Shown here in pieces: positions 18,281 through 26,319 of a stretch of 64,000 nt of DNA; the first letter of the stretch is position 1; the number at the start of each line of letters is the position of its first letter. The notes under the pieces were generated by a model. It saw nothing but the letters and a program-made list of their open reading frames with translations. It was not told where the DNA came from and searched no databases. Made by a program: the position numbers and the translations under genes. The DNA is from Bacillus sp. MYb209 (GTDB lineage: Bacteria; Bacillota; Bacilli; Bacillales; Bacillaceae_G): assembly GCF_002975175.1 (NCBI RefSeq), contig NZ_PCNZ01000003.1, forward strand, positions 62,001 through 126,000, in the 5' to 3' direction.

Positions 18281-19132
18281 TTACATTACATACTTATATA
18301 AAGCATGTGCAACACCATTTTCTTCATTTGATAATGTTTCAAAATGGCAAATCGCCTTTATTTCATCTACTGCATTCCCCATCGCAATCGATATATTTGC
18401 TTTTTCCATCATTGAAACATCGTTTAATCCATCACCTATCGCTACAGTATTCTCAAATCGAATATTGAGATGTTCTGCTAAAGTATATAAGCCATTTCCT
18501 TTTTGAGCATCACGATGGTTAATCTCTAAATTATGCCAATATGAAGATGTAATTGCTAAATCTGTATTATATAGAAACTTTTCTTTTACTTTTTTTAATT
18601 TCTCTATGTCATAAGAAAATGGTAAAAGTTTATGCACATATAAATCACTTTCTACAATCTCCTTACAACTTTCAACATTATGAAATGCTGTATGCTTAAT
18701 ATATAATGCGGCAATCGTTTCTAGCTCTTGTAAATCGACATCTAAATTGGATTTCTTCACATTCTCAATTTCATTAAGTACACTTTCAGTTCCGTAATGA
18801 GGTACATATACTCCTTTATCAGTATAGAGCTGATAATACATACCACTTTCTTCAAGATATTCCACAATTTCAAGTGCATGGATGTTTTGAATTGGATATC
18901 TCTTCATCATTTTCTTATCTGTATAAATAAGGGCACCATTTTCCGCAATAATTGGACAGTCTAAATTCACTTCTAACAATAAGCGTTCAATATCAATGAT
19001 CGAACGTCCTGTACAAATAGCCACAACATGTCCTGCTTCCTGACATTTTCGAATTGCTTCTGCATTTTCTTTGCTAATCATTTTATTACCGGAAAGAAGG
19101 GTCCCATCTAAGTCAATTGCTATTAATTTCAT
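18281..19132 (-). CDS. Cof-type HAD-IIB family phosphatase
   Basis: Cytosolic haloacid-dehalogenase phosphatase of 283 aa. Motif I is DLDGTLLSG (nucleophile Asp), motif II is CTGRS, the conserved Lys is in the middle region, and motif IV is GDGLNDVSMMEKA. The large C2B cap insertion between motifs II and III marks the Cof/YwpJ subfamily, which acts on sugar phosphates, FMN or related small phosphates; the substrate here is unknown. The start is set at 19132 (MKLIAIDLDGT) because GGTGA lies nine bases upstream; the longer frame to 19177 has no site. Confidence 0.9.
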   Translation of the reverse strand: MKLIAIDLDGTLLSGNKMISKENAEAIRKCQEAGHVVAICTGRSIIDIERLLLEVNLDCPIIAENGALIYTDKKMMKRYPIQNIHALEIVEYLEESGMYYQLYTDKGVYVPHYGTESVLNEIENVKKSNLDVDLQELETIAALYIKHTAFHNVESCKEIVESDLYVHKLLPFSYDIEKLKKVKEKFLYNTDLAITSSYWHNLEINHRDAQKGNGLYTLAEHLNIRFENTVAIGDGLNDVSMMEKANISIAMGNAVDEIKAICHFETLSNEENGVAHALYKYVM

Positions 19133-19270
19133 TATTTCTTCACCACTTTCTATAAATACACGAGATCTATTTAACAAAAAGGTATCGTTTTCATATTGAG
19201 CTCGTTAAGTACTTCTTATTTATAATTTATGAAAAGCGTTTCAGGTCAAGAAATATTACTAAATAAAATA

Positions 19271-19314
19271 TAAAATGCAAAGCTTTTCTATTTTAAAGAA
19301 AGCTCTGCATTTTA
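19271..19314 (-). terminator. Terminator of the cysteine dioxygenase gene
   Basis: Imperfect hairpin TAAAATGCAAAGCTTT / AAAGCTCTGCATTTTA immediately after the stop. Confidence 0.65.
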
Positions 19315-19316
19315 CA

Positions 19317-19895
19317 CTATGAATTATAAGTAATATATTTCGTCTCACAAATGTACACATTTTTTTCTTTAGTTGGGATAAATACTTTAAACTTTTCTAA
19401 CTGCTTTCCGTAAACATGGATAGTGACAACGCTTTCGTGATTGCCTATTTCGAGAATATGAAAATCAGCCGGTGGAATTACTTTATCTGTTTCTCCTTCT
19501 CCCAAATAAATATTCCCTGTATGTGTTAAATAAAATAGTGAATTTCCGAGTTGCTTAGTTTGTAAAAAGTTTCGAACCATTATCCTTCCGGAAAAAACTC
19601 CTTCAACTCCCCAAGCACCATCATGATCATGTAGTGGTGTAGCTTGTCCATCTTTCCATACAAGTGCTAGCACTTCAAAACGTTTTAATGGATCTTCATA
19701 CAATAAGTGTCGTGCATATTGAGCGGAGTTCGCCTTCTGTTTCTCTAACGGAAGCCATGTTTTCTTTTCTAAAAGCTCTTCCAGTAATTTTTCAATTTCA
19801 CACACTATCTGGTCCTCAAATAAATTACTATCCATTAGATCTGTCACACCTTTAATAAATCTTTGAAACGTTTCACTCCCATTGCGCGTTAACAT
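19317..19895 (-). CDS. Cysteine dioxygenase family protein (cupin)
   Basis: Iron-dependent cupin dioxygenase of 192 aa that oxidises cysteine to cysteine sulfinate. Metal ligands are seen in cupin motif 1 (TPLHDHDGAWGVEGVFSG, two His) and motif 2 (VVTIHVYG, third His), the usual 3-His arrangement of bacterial CDO. The protein size matches bacterial CDO (about 190 aa). GGAGGAGG is six bases before the ATG at 19895; the ATG two codons earlier touches the site. The gene is monocistronic, between a HAD phosphatase and a P450. Confidence 0.87.
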   Translation of the reverse strand: MLTRNGSETFQRFIKGVTDLMDSNLFEDQIVCEIEKLLEELLEKKTWLPLEKQKANSAQYARHLLYEDPLKRFEVLALVWKDGQATPLHDHDGAWGVEGVFSGRIMVRNFLQTKQLGNSLFYLTHTGNIYLGEGETDKVIPPADFHILEIGNHESVVTIHVYGKQLEKFKVFIPTKEKNVYICETKYITYNS

Positions 19896-19974
19896 AAGCA
19901 TCCTCCTCCACTCTTTCTTACATGCACTTTCATATTACGGGATTACCCAAAAACTTACAATTGAGAAACAAAAA

Positions 19975-20000
19975 ACAAGATGCAAATATATGCACCTTGT
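19975..20000 (-). terminator. Terminator of the first P450 gene
   Basis: Stem ACAAGRTGCA / TGCACCTTGT with a six-base loop and a TTGTTTTTT tail on the minus strand. Confidence 0.65.
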
Positions 20001-20008
20001 CTAGCCTT

Positions 20009-21223
20009 TTATTTAGTTTTCAATCGAATAGGTAAGTACTTTAATGTTTGTTCATTTTCCAGTATACAATCTTCTAAACAGAAAGATGGAGATAACTCTA
20101 TCTTTTCAAAATTTTTTAAAAAAGTACTTAATGCAATCTCAGCTTCAAGACGTGCAAGCGGTGCGCCTAAACAGAAGTGAGGACCTTTTCCAAAAGTTAA
20201 ATGCTTTTCATTCCCTACTCGATGTAAATTAAAATTAGAAGCTTTTGAGAATTTCCTCTCATCTAAATTTGCTGCACTAACCCATGCAACAATCATTTGA
20301 TCTTTTTTCATTAAAGGTCCGAAAATATTTGTATCCTCAGTAATTCTTCGAGCTAATGTAACAGGAAAACGATAGCGTAATACCTCCTCTATCGCTTTTG
20401 AAATCAACTTCGGTTCTTCTCTTAATTCTTTATATGTTCCAGGTGAATCCACTAAGAAACAATAAAAGCTGTTAATAATTAAATTTGTTGTTGTTTCATT
20501 ACCAGCAGCTAAAAGCCCTAATGAAAAAGTTACAATTTCTTCATCAGTTAACCTTTCACCTTCATACTCCGCTCGTATTAAATCTGAAATAATATCATCC
20601 GTTAAGTGATATCTTTTATCCTGAACAATCGGAAGAAGGTAAGCTTTAAATTCATTTAAAGCAATTCCTTTCTTCGTGTCCAGATCATTAAACTTTTCTT
20701 TACTATAAGGCATAAATAAAATATCAGACCATTCTTTAATTTGTTTACGGTCTGTAGTTGGTACTCCCAATAGATCTGATATAACGGTAACAGGTAAAGG
20801 TGCAGCAAATTGATTAACAATATTAACTTCATCATACTTTTCTATATTGTTTATAAGTTCATCTGCAATAGTTTGTATACGAGGTTTCCATTGTTCTAAA
20901 CTTCTTGGAGTAAATGCTTTCGAAACTATTGAACGTACATTACGATGTTCTGGGGGATCAGAAGAATTTATATTTATCCTCGTTTCTAAAGGTGGGATTG
21001 AAAATTGTCTACGTTCCCTTCTACTAGAAAACAAACGGAAATCTGATAAAACACGGTTCACATCATCATACAGAAACACATTCCATACGTCTTGTTCTTT
21101 ATCATAATAAACAGGGTGATTGTCTCTCATATGTTGATACCAATCATAAGGATCCCATAACTCTTTTTTTGATTTTAATTTCGAAATTTCATGAATTAAA
21201 ATCACATTTTCAGATGAATTCAT
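20009..21223 (-). CDS. Cytochrome P450 (CYP107-like)
   Basis: Soluble class I bacterial P450 of 404 aa. The I-helix oxygen-binding motif is AAGNETTTN, the K-helix ExxR is EEVLRYR, and the haem loop is FGKGPHFCLG with the thiolate Cys351. The SSDPPEHRNVRSIVSKAFTP region is the normal B'-C segment. It needs an external ferredoxin/reductase; none is encoded nearby. It is divergent from a PadR regulator with a palindromic site between them, suggesting local control. The ATG follows AAGGGAGGAAAG. The substrate is unknown; these P450s often oxidise macrolides, fatty acids or terpenoids. Confidence 0.92.
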   Translation of the reverse strand: MNSSENVILIHEISKLKSKKELWDPYDWYQHMRDNHPVYYDKEQDVWNVFLYDDVNRVLSDFRLFSSRRERRQFSIPPLETRININSSDPPEHRNVRSIVSKAFTPRSLEQWKPRIQTIADELINNIEKYDEVNIVNQFAAPLPVTVISDLLGVPTTDRKQIKEWSDILFMPYSKEKFNDLDTKKGIALNEFKAYLLPIVQDKRYHLTDDIISDLIRAEYEGERLTDEEIVTFSLGLLAAGNETTTNLIINSFYCFLVDSPGTYKELREEPKLISKAIEEVLRYRFPVTLARRITEDTNIFGPLMKKDQMIVAWVSAANLDERKFSKASNFNLHRVGNEKHLTFGKGPHFCLGAPLARLEAEIALSTFLKNFEKIELSPSFCLEDCILENEQTLKYLPIRLKTK

Positions 21224-21287
21224 AGTTCTTTCCTCCCTTTTCTTTTACAATAAAAGTGATAGGTCGGCTTCACAAAGTTGTATAGAC

Positions 21288-21311
21288 TAACATATGTTAT
21301 TTTAACATATG
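21288..21311. promoter_or_regulatory. Candidate PadR operator
   Basis: The perfect palindrome TAACATATGTTA (21288-21299) is followed by a second half-copy TAACATATG (21303-21311), in the space between the divergent P450 and padR genes. The spacing suits a winged-helix dimer pair and could control both promoters. Confidence 0.55.
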
Positions 21312-21363
21312 CAGAGTCAAAATTTCCAAATAGGAACTTGAGAAACATATTAGGGGGATTATT

Positions 21364-21861
21364 ATGTACGTTGATATTTTATTGCTAGCAGAATTAACGA
21401 TAGGGCCAAAACACGGCTATGAAATTAAAAAAAATATCCAAAATCGTTTAGGTGAGAATTTTGAATTAAACCATAACATGCTTTATCCCACTCTTCGGCG
21501 TTTTGAAGATATAGGTGCTATAACGAAAGAAGTTCATCAACAAATCGGAAAACCAAACCGAAATATGTACGCCATAACAGAAACAGGAGAAGAAATTTTT
21601 TATGAAATGCTAAGAGAGTTTCCCGAAAAAACTGCGACAAACAATGCTGAATTCCTTGTGCGTATCGCCCTATTCGAAAAGCTTGATTATGAGGCCAGAA
21701 AAGAAATTTTGACTATGCGCCAAGACGTACTTCATAAACAACTTACCGCTATTCAATCCCTTGATGTTATATCATCTTTTATTACAGAAGTCATCGAATT
21801 TAGTAAATCACGTATTGAACATGAAATACATTGGATTACATCACTTATGAAGAAAATATAA
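21364..21861 (+). CDS. PadR-family transcriptional regulator
   Basis: A 165-aa regulator with an N-terminal PadR winged helix (LLLAELTIGPKHGYEIKK, then LYPTLRRFEDIGAI and NRNMYAITETGEE) and a C-terminal helical dimerisation region (Vir_act_alpha_C type). PadR proteins usually repress detoxification or transport genes and are released by small aromatic or drug-like ligands. It is transcribed away from the P450 gene, and TAACATATGTTA lies between them. GGGGG lies about six bases before ATG 21364. The neighbouring MFS-Vat genes might also be targets, but nothing in the sequence shows this. Confidence 0.9.
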   Translation: MYVDILLLAELTIGPKHGYEIKKNIQNRLGENFELNHNMLYPTLRRFEDIGAITKEVHQQIGKPNRNMYAITETGEEIFYEMLREFPEKTATNNAEFLVRIALFEKLDYEARKEILTMRQDVLHKQLTAIQSLDVISSFITEVIEFSKSRIEHEIHWITSLMKKI

Positions 21862-21928
21862 AAAAATAACAAGAAAAGTTAAAAACAATGAATGAAAATG
21901 AGATTTATTATCAATACTATAATTAATA

Positions 21929-21957
21929 AAAGGGCAACCACGATTTGGCTACCCTTC
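21929..21957 (-). terminator. Hairpin downstream of the DUF1540 gene
   Basis: AAGGGYAACC / GGTWGCCCTT-type stem with one mismatch and a seven-base loop, just past the stop. It could end transcription on either strand. Confidence 0.4.
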
Positions 21958-21963
21958 AAAAAT

Positions 21964-22119
21964 TTACACTTCTGGATCGAAAGTTTTGCAATCTGTTTCT
22001 TCCGTTGTAGATGCTTGTTTCCCTTTATGACTTACTACATAAATTGCATCCGCACTACATTTATTACCGTTAGCCCAAAATTTACAGTTGTTTACTTCAC
22101 ATAAAACGTCTTGTGCCAT
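21964..22119 (-). CDS. DUF1540 domain-containing small protein
   Basis: A 51-aa cysteine-rich peptide. It holds four cysteines (CEVNNCKFW, NKCSADAI, DCKTF), the pattern of DUF1540 proteins, which are common in spore-formers and look like small metal- or disulfide-stabilised knuckles. The start is ATG 22119 behind a textbook AAGGAGGTG site; the longer frame to 22182 has none. Function is not established. It lies between padR and vat, on the minus strand, with about 70 bases to the end of vat. Confidence 0.85.
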   Translation of the reverse strand: MAQDVLCEVNNCKFWANGNKCSADAIYVVSHKGKQASTTEETDCKTFDPEV

Positions 22120-22192
22120 AGTATCACACCTCCTTGTTCTATTATCATTAACAAAATTCGGAGGTATGATACTCTTTGTCATCCATTTTTTA

Positions 22193-22822
22193 TTACCTTT
22201 TTAGCTTTCTTAATGATTCTATATCTCCACATATAATAGCATCGATATTTTCAGTTATTTTCTCAATGTCAAAATGCCACCATTGAATTTGCAATAATTC
22301 TTCTATTATTGTACTTGAAAATCTCTCTTTTATTTTATTTGCAGGGTTTCCACCAACAATTGTATATGGTGTGACGTCTTTAGTCACAACAGATTTAGCT
22401 GCAATTATTGCACCATCTCCTATTTTAATTCCGGGCATAATCGTTGTATCCATGCCAATCCAAACGTCATTTCCTATAACTGTATCTCCTTTATACGGTA
22501 GATCAGACAGCTTTGGTGTAAACTTCTCCCAACCGTTTCCGAAAATATTAAAAGGATATGTCGAAAATCCATCCATTCGATGATTCGCTCCGTTCATAAT
22601 AAAGGTAACTCCAGATGCAATGCAACAAAACTTTCCAATAACGAGACGATCCCCGATAAATTCATAATGATATAATACTTGATTTTCAAATGTTTCCCCA
22701 TGCTTCGCATCATAATAAGAATAATCACCAACGATTATATTAGATTTCGTTATTGTGTTTTTTATAAAATGGACGTCTGTATTCCCTTCAATTGGGTATT
22801 TAACGTTTGGATTAGGATTCAT
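22193..22822 (-). CDS. vat: Vat-family streptogramin A/xenobiotic O-acetyltransferase
   Basis: Left-handed beta-helix (hexapeptide-repeat) acetyltransferase of 209 aa that uses acetyl-CoA to inactivate group A streptogramins. The family signature is clear: GEYSYYD-like [32 protein letters not shown] with the catalytic His, WEKFTP, and [16 protein letters not shown] followed by VVGGNP-type [11 protein letters not shown]. The frame overlaps the end of the MFS gene by 11 bases. ATG 22822 has AAGGAAGTG at good spacing and is preferred over ATG 22846. It is co-transcribed with the MFS gene and therefore lies under the attenuator at 24.1-24.3 kb. Confidence 0.88.
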   Translation of the reverse strand: MNPNPNVKYPIEGNTDVHFIKNTITKSNIIVGDYSYYDAKHGETFENQVLYHYEFIGDRLVIGKFCCIASGVTFIMNGANHRMDGFSTYPFNIFGNGWEKFTPKLSDLPYKGDTVIGNDVWIGMDTTIMPGIKIGDGAIIAAKSVVTKDVTPYTIVGGNPANKIKERFSSTIIEELLQIQWWHFDIEKITENIDAIICGDIESLRKLKR

Positions 22823-24095
22823 GTTGTATAGCACTTCCTTTATCATTCATTTCACTTTCCGTTGCTATAACTGGCTTTAGATTATATATAGGTAAAATAA
22901 ACAATAATCCAATTATAAATAATAGAGCTGTCCCTTCATACATTGTACTTAAAGAAAAGGTTTCTTTTAACGCTCCAGCAATACTCATCGTTACTACCAT
23001 AGAACCAGTAAATAATGGACTTAGAATACCATTCACGCGCCCTATAAAATCCGTATCGCTATTTTGAATAATGAGCGTATTAATCCCGATTTGAATGCAC
23101 GGTAAAGCTAATCCGCTAAAAAGTTGTGCAGTAAGTGTAACCCATAAATTTGTGGAATAACCTATAATACCAATTCCGATTGCCTGACCGAGCATACCTA
23201 CAATTAACATCCTTTGCGGGGCAACGTTTTTCGCGAATACCATCGCTAAAGCTCCGCCGACAATCATCCCCGCACCATTTACTGTTAATAACCATTGTAA
23301 ACTTTCTTTTGATAAACCTAGTTGTTCTGTCACAATAAATATTCCAAGTGGCTGGATAAGTCCTATACCAAGTCCAGCTGCCATAAAGCATAGTCCAAGC
23401 AAAGTTAATGCTTTTTTCTTTTTTACATATTTAATACCATCCACCATTTCTTGTAACAGACTGATTTCTTTCTTCTCTTCTTCGTTTTCGAGATCTTTCG
23501 GAAGAAATAACAGTACAATTGCTGCAAGTAAAAAAGCGATACCAGTTATTATTATTGAAATATAGATTCCAAAACTGTGAAAAATAAATGTTCCAAGAAT
23601 CGGCCCTAACACCATAAATATTGCAAATATTGTTTGATATATTGACATTGCTAACTGAATTTGCTCTGTCGATAAATGCTGTTTAAATAATTTCATTCCA
23701 GATGGTTGGGAAAACTGTGAAAGAATCGCAGATATGAGCGTCACAAAAAACACGATTTTCCACGTACCAAACATTAGAGTAATCAATACTGCGAACACTG
23801 ATATAGAACTTAAAGTTTCACACCATATCATTGTCTTCTTCGGCTTCCACCTATCTGCAAAGGTCCCACCAATAAACGAGAAGATAAAAATCGGCGCAAA
23901 TTCGGCAACTGAAATCATCGAAATTGCAAAAGCATCACCTTGCGTCATTTCCATAACATAAAGTAATACTGCAAAGTTCCGAACCCATATTCCAATCTGT
24001 AAAAATAATGCTGAAGCAAGAATTCCTTGCACAAATCGATTTTTTAATACTTGTGATACCCCATGATTTTGATTCGTTTCTGCAGTCGTCGACAT
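22812..24095 (-). CDS. MFS drug-efflux transporter
   Basis: A 427-aa twelve-helix major facilitator of the enterobactin/macrolide exporter type (MFS_3), with the loop 2-3 motif [12 protein letters not shown] and a central cytoplasmic loop (about 190-220) rich in Glu and Lys. It probably exports an antibiotic, given its coupling to vat and its ribosome-sensing leader. ATG 24095 follows AGGAGGC and a run of six T; this ribosome binding site is inside the terminator stem. The frame upstream of 24095 runs through the hairpin and is not coding. First gene of the MFS-vat operon. Confidence 0.9.
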   Translation of the reverse strand: MSTTAETNQNHGVSQVLKNRFVQGILASALFLQIGIWVRNFAVLLYVMEMTQGDAFAISMISVAEFAPIFIFSFIGGTFADRWKPKKTMIWCETLSSISVFAVLITLMFGTWKIVFFVTLISAILSQFSQPSGMKLFKQHLSTEQIQLAMSIYQTIFAIFMVLGPILGTFIFHSFGIYISIIITGIAFLLAAIVLLFLPKDLENEEEKKEISLLQEMVDGIKYVKKKKALTLLGLCFMAAGLGIGLIQPLGIFIVTEQLGLSKESLQWLLTVNGAGMIVGGALAMVFAKNVAPQRMLIVGMLGQAIGIGIIGYSTNLWVTLTAQLFSGLALPCIQIGINTLIIQNSDTDFIGRVNGILSPLFTGSMVVTMSIAGALKETFSLSTMYEGTALLFIIGLLFILPIYNLKPVIATESEMNDKGSAIQHES

Positions 24096-24131
24096 AAAAA
24101 AGCCTCCTATTTTGTGTTCTAAATAGGAGGC
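24096..24131 (-). terminator. Attenuator terminator that also masks the MFS ribosome binding site
   Basis: An 11-bp perfect stem (GCCTCCTATTT / AAATAGGAGGC), loop of eight and TTTTTT, running straight into the ATG of the MFS gene. The 3' arm contains the AGGAGG Shine-Dalgarno, so the same hairpin can stop transcription and block translation. Confidence 0.85.
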
Positions 24132-24290
24132 AGCACAAATCATATAAAAAGACTATATATTCGCAGCGCGAAATACATCCCTTTTCTATAAATGCACATA
24201 CTAATCCTATTCAGAAGAATATTTCGTTTTTTAACGAAGATCTCTTACAAATAGAATTAGTTAATCATTGGGATGTTTTCACCCTTCCGT
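24132..24290 (-). promoter_or_regulatory. uORF-containing attenuator leader of the MFS-vat operon
   Basis: On the minus strand the leader has CGGAAGGG, then the three-codon frame ATG ATT AAC TAA (24257-24268, Met-Ile-Asn). Segment 1 (24250-24261) can pair with segment 2 AATAGGATTAGT (24200-24211) around a small inner hairpin. Segment 2 with flank (24205-24216) can instead pair over 12 bp, one wobble, with 24117-24128, which covers the 5' arm of the terminator. A ribosome stalled on the uORF would free segment 2 and open the terminator. The same elements precede vmlR at 47.2-47.4 kb. A TATTAT -10 candidate is at 24302-24307. Confidence 0.8.
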
Positions 24291-24362
24291 TTCGAATTTA
24301 AATAATACATACATACTCTATGTAAATCGTTTTCGATGTATGCATGTCTTAATGTAACTATT

Positions 24363-25598
24363 CTAGAAAGTCAAAGGTAATTCCTCTAAAGAACGCATTA
24401 AGTAATTTCCTTGCCAGTTAATTTCTTCACGATTACCTTTTATTTGTACTGCAGGCATACGTTTTAACAAAGTAGTAATAGCAATCTTTGCTTCTAACCT
24501 AGCAAGTGGTGCTCCTAAACAGAAATGGCTACCATGTCCAAAGGCAATGTGACGGTTATTCTCCCTTGTAATATCGAATACTTCTGGGTTTTCAAATACT
24601 GATTCATCACGGTTTGCTGAAGCTAATGCAATAATAACCATGTCTCCTTTTTGGATTGTTTGATCGTGAATTTGAAACGGCTCAGCCGCCCATCTTGCAG
24701 TTGTAACCTCAACTGGAGAATAATATCGCAATCCTTCCTCTATAGCTGAATCAATTAGTTTTGAATTTTCTTTTAATAACTGTAATTGATCAGGATTTTC
24801 GAGAAGTGCTAATACCGTATTTGTAATTAAATTCACAGTTGTCTCGTGTCCAGCTACGATAAGTAACATAATCATTGAGTATAGTTCCGGGGCACTAAGT
24901 TTATGTCCCTCACTTTCAGCAAGTATTAAAGCACTCACCAAATCCTCTTTAGGATCTTGTCGTTTTACATCAACTAAATATTGAAGATATGTAATAAATT
25001 CAGATAGTTGCTTTTCAGTATCTTTTATTTCTTCAGGTGTTACTGGGGAGGCAATGACAGCATGCGACCAAATTCTAAACTTTGCTTGATCCTCTTTTGG
25101 AATACCGAGCATTTCACTTATTACATTGATTGGTAATGGAAATGCATAATCATCTACAAGATTTAATGTACCTTTTTGCTGGGCATCATTTATTAAATCA
25201 TCCGCGATTTGCTGAATTCTTCCTTCTAATTGCGTAATCATCTTCGGAGTAAAAGCTTTTTGTACTAGAGATCGTAACCGATTATGGTTAGGTGGATCTG
25301 AATTTAACATATGCGTTGTTAAATGATCACTATTGTCAACAGAAAGAAACATGTTCATTGTATCTTTAGAAAACACATTATTTGGATCTTTTTTTAAGCG
25401 ATTATCTTTTAAAAGTGGCAAGGCATCTTCATATCTTGTAATGAGCCATTCTGTACCAATCTCGACTTTATTAACAAATAAAATAGGTTGTACTTTTCGC
25501 GATTCTTTATAAATCTCATAAGCATCTTCTTTAAACTGAGCAGAAGCTAAATTAATGCCATCCTCTATTTTTCGGCCAACCTTATTTTTAATTGACAT
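24363..25598 (-). CDS. Cytochrome P450 (CYP107-like), second copy
   Basis: Soluble P450 of 411 aa. I-helix VAGHETTVN, K-helix EEGLRYY (ExxR), and haem loop FGHGSHFCLG with Cys360. It is clearly related to the P450 at 20-21.2 kb (same LNSDPPNHNRLRS and AFTP blocks) but diverged throughout, so they are paralogues rather than a recent duplication. ATG 25598 has GAGGGGATGTA. It ends just before the attenuator leader of the MFS-vat operon, so read-through into that leader is possible. No ferredoxin partner is nearby and the substrate is unknown. Confidence 0.92.
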   Translation of the reverse strand: MSIKNKVGRKIEDGINLASAQFKEDAYEIYKESRKVQPILFVNKVEIGTEWLITRYEDALPLLKDNRLKKDPNNVFSKDTMNMFLSVDNSDHLTTHMLNSDPPNHNRLRSLVQKAFTPKMITQLEGRIQQIADDLINDAQQKGTLNLVDDYAFPLPINVISEMLGIPKEDQAKFRIWSHAVIASPVTPEEIKDTEKQLSEFITYLQYLVDVKRQDPKEDLVSALILAESEGHKLSAPELYSMIMLLIVAGHETTVNLITNTVLALLENPDQLQLLKENSKLIDSAIEEGLRYYSPVEVTTARWAAEPFQIHDQTIQKGDMVIIALASANRDESVFENPEVFDITRENNRHIAFGHGSHFCLGAPLARLEAKIAITTLLKRMPAVQIKGNREEINWQGNYLMRSLEELPLTF

Positions 25599-25716
25599 TA
25601 CATCCCCTCACTCTCAATTGTTTTTAAAAATCAACCCAACATTTGAATTATACTTCAATAAGAACTGAAAAATTGTAAATTTTCAATTAAAATCTTACTT
25701 CGAATATTGAAAAATA

Positions 25717-25753
25717 AAAAAGTGAGAGAGTAAAATCATTCTACCCTCTCACT
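25717..25753 (-). terminator. Terminator downstream of the 134-aa gene
   Basis: Stem AAGTGAGAG / CTCTCACTT with a central bulge and T-run on the minus strand; it lies past the stop at 25759. Confidence 0.65.
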
Positions 25754-25758
25754 TCCCA

Positions 25759-26163
25759 TTATGCGAAGCACATAAAATTACTAATTTGTTGATATCGATA
25801 ACTTACTTTACGGCGGCGACCAGCTTGCCAAGTGTAGCCGGATACCCCACTTCTTCTTACTTCTGTCGGAAAAAACCATAAGTCTCTTCCGAATGGACCA
25901 GGACGATGTAAACGTAAATATCCCCATCTTCCTAAACAGTTACACATCCATGATTTCATATTACCCGCTTGTGCAGGAGAAGCAAATGTGGATGGTAAAG
26001 ACGGAGCTTGTGACGGTGGTGGTGACGTTGGAGCATCTTCCGCATCATCTGGTCTATAATCTTCTAGTTCAACCTCTCTAACTTCGATATCAGGTTCATA
26101 TCCGTATTGTTGTGGATTATAATACATCGTTTGATCATACGGATAATTTTGTTGGTTATACAT
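25759..26163 (-). CDS. Hypothetical protein, Tyr/Gln/Pro-rich N-terminus with conserved-looking Trp/Arg-rich C-terminus
   Basis: A 134-aa protein that I do not recognise. The first 70 residues are low-complexity: YNQQNYPYDQTMYY-type tyrosine/glutamine repeats, an acidic stretch (EVREVELEDYRPDD), then a Pro/Ser linker. The last 65 residues look folded and aromatic/basic (MCNCLGRWGYLRLH, FGRDLWFFPTEVRRSG), with three cysteines overall. There is no signal peptide or membrane segment. The layout is like small spore-coat or surface-associated proteins of bacilli, but this is only a resemblance. ATG 26163 has AAGGTGA nine bases upstream, and the gene has its own terminator. Confidence 0.7.
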   Translation of the reverse strand: MYNQQNYPYDQTMYYNPQQYGYEPDIEVREVELEDYRPDDAEDAPTSPPPSQAPSLPSTFASPAQAGNMKSWMCNCLGRWGYLRLHRPGPFGRDLWFFPTEVRRSGVSGYTWQAGRRRKVSYRYQQISNFMCFA

Positions 26164-26261
26164 ATTAACAAATCACCTTCTTTTCATTCATTACCTTTAA
26201 CATTCATATGTGATATAACACCTATAGGAAGCTTATGTATAGCCCAAATTCAACTCAATAA

Positions 26262-26301
26262 AAAAAGCTTGTATCTTTATTTTCAAAAATACGAGCTTTT
26301 T
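26262..26301 (-). terminator. Terminator of the DUF1835 gene
   Basis: Stem AAAAAGCTTGTAT / ATACGAGCTTTTT (one wobble) with a T-run on both strands. Confidence 0.75.
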
Positions 26302-26319
26302 CATAAACGGAATATATTT

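Noticed and set aside
18145-18468. 107-codon plus-strand frame
   Set aside because: Opposite strand of the HAD phosphatase and its terminator, rich in Leu/His, no RBS.
24096-24143. N-terminal extension of the MFS protein
   Set aside because: The extension is encoded by the attenuator hairpin, and the AGGAGGC site points to ATG 24095.
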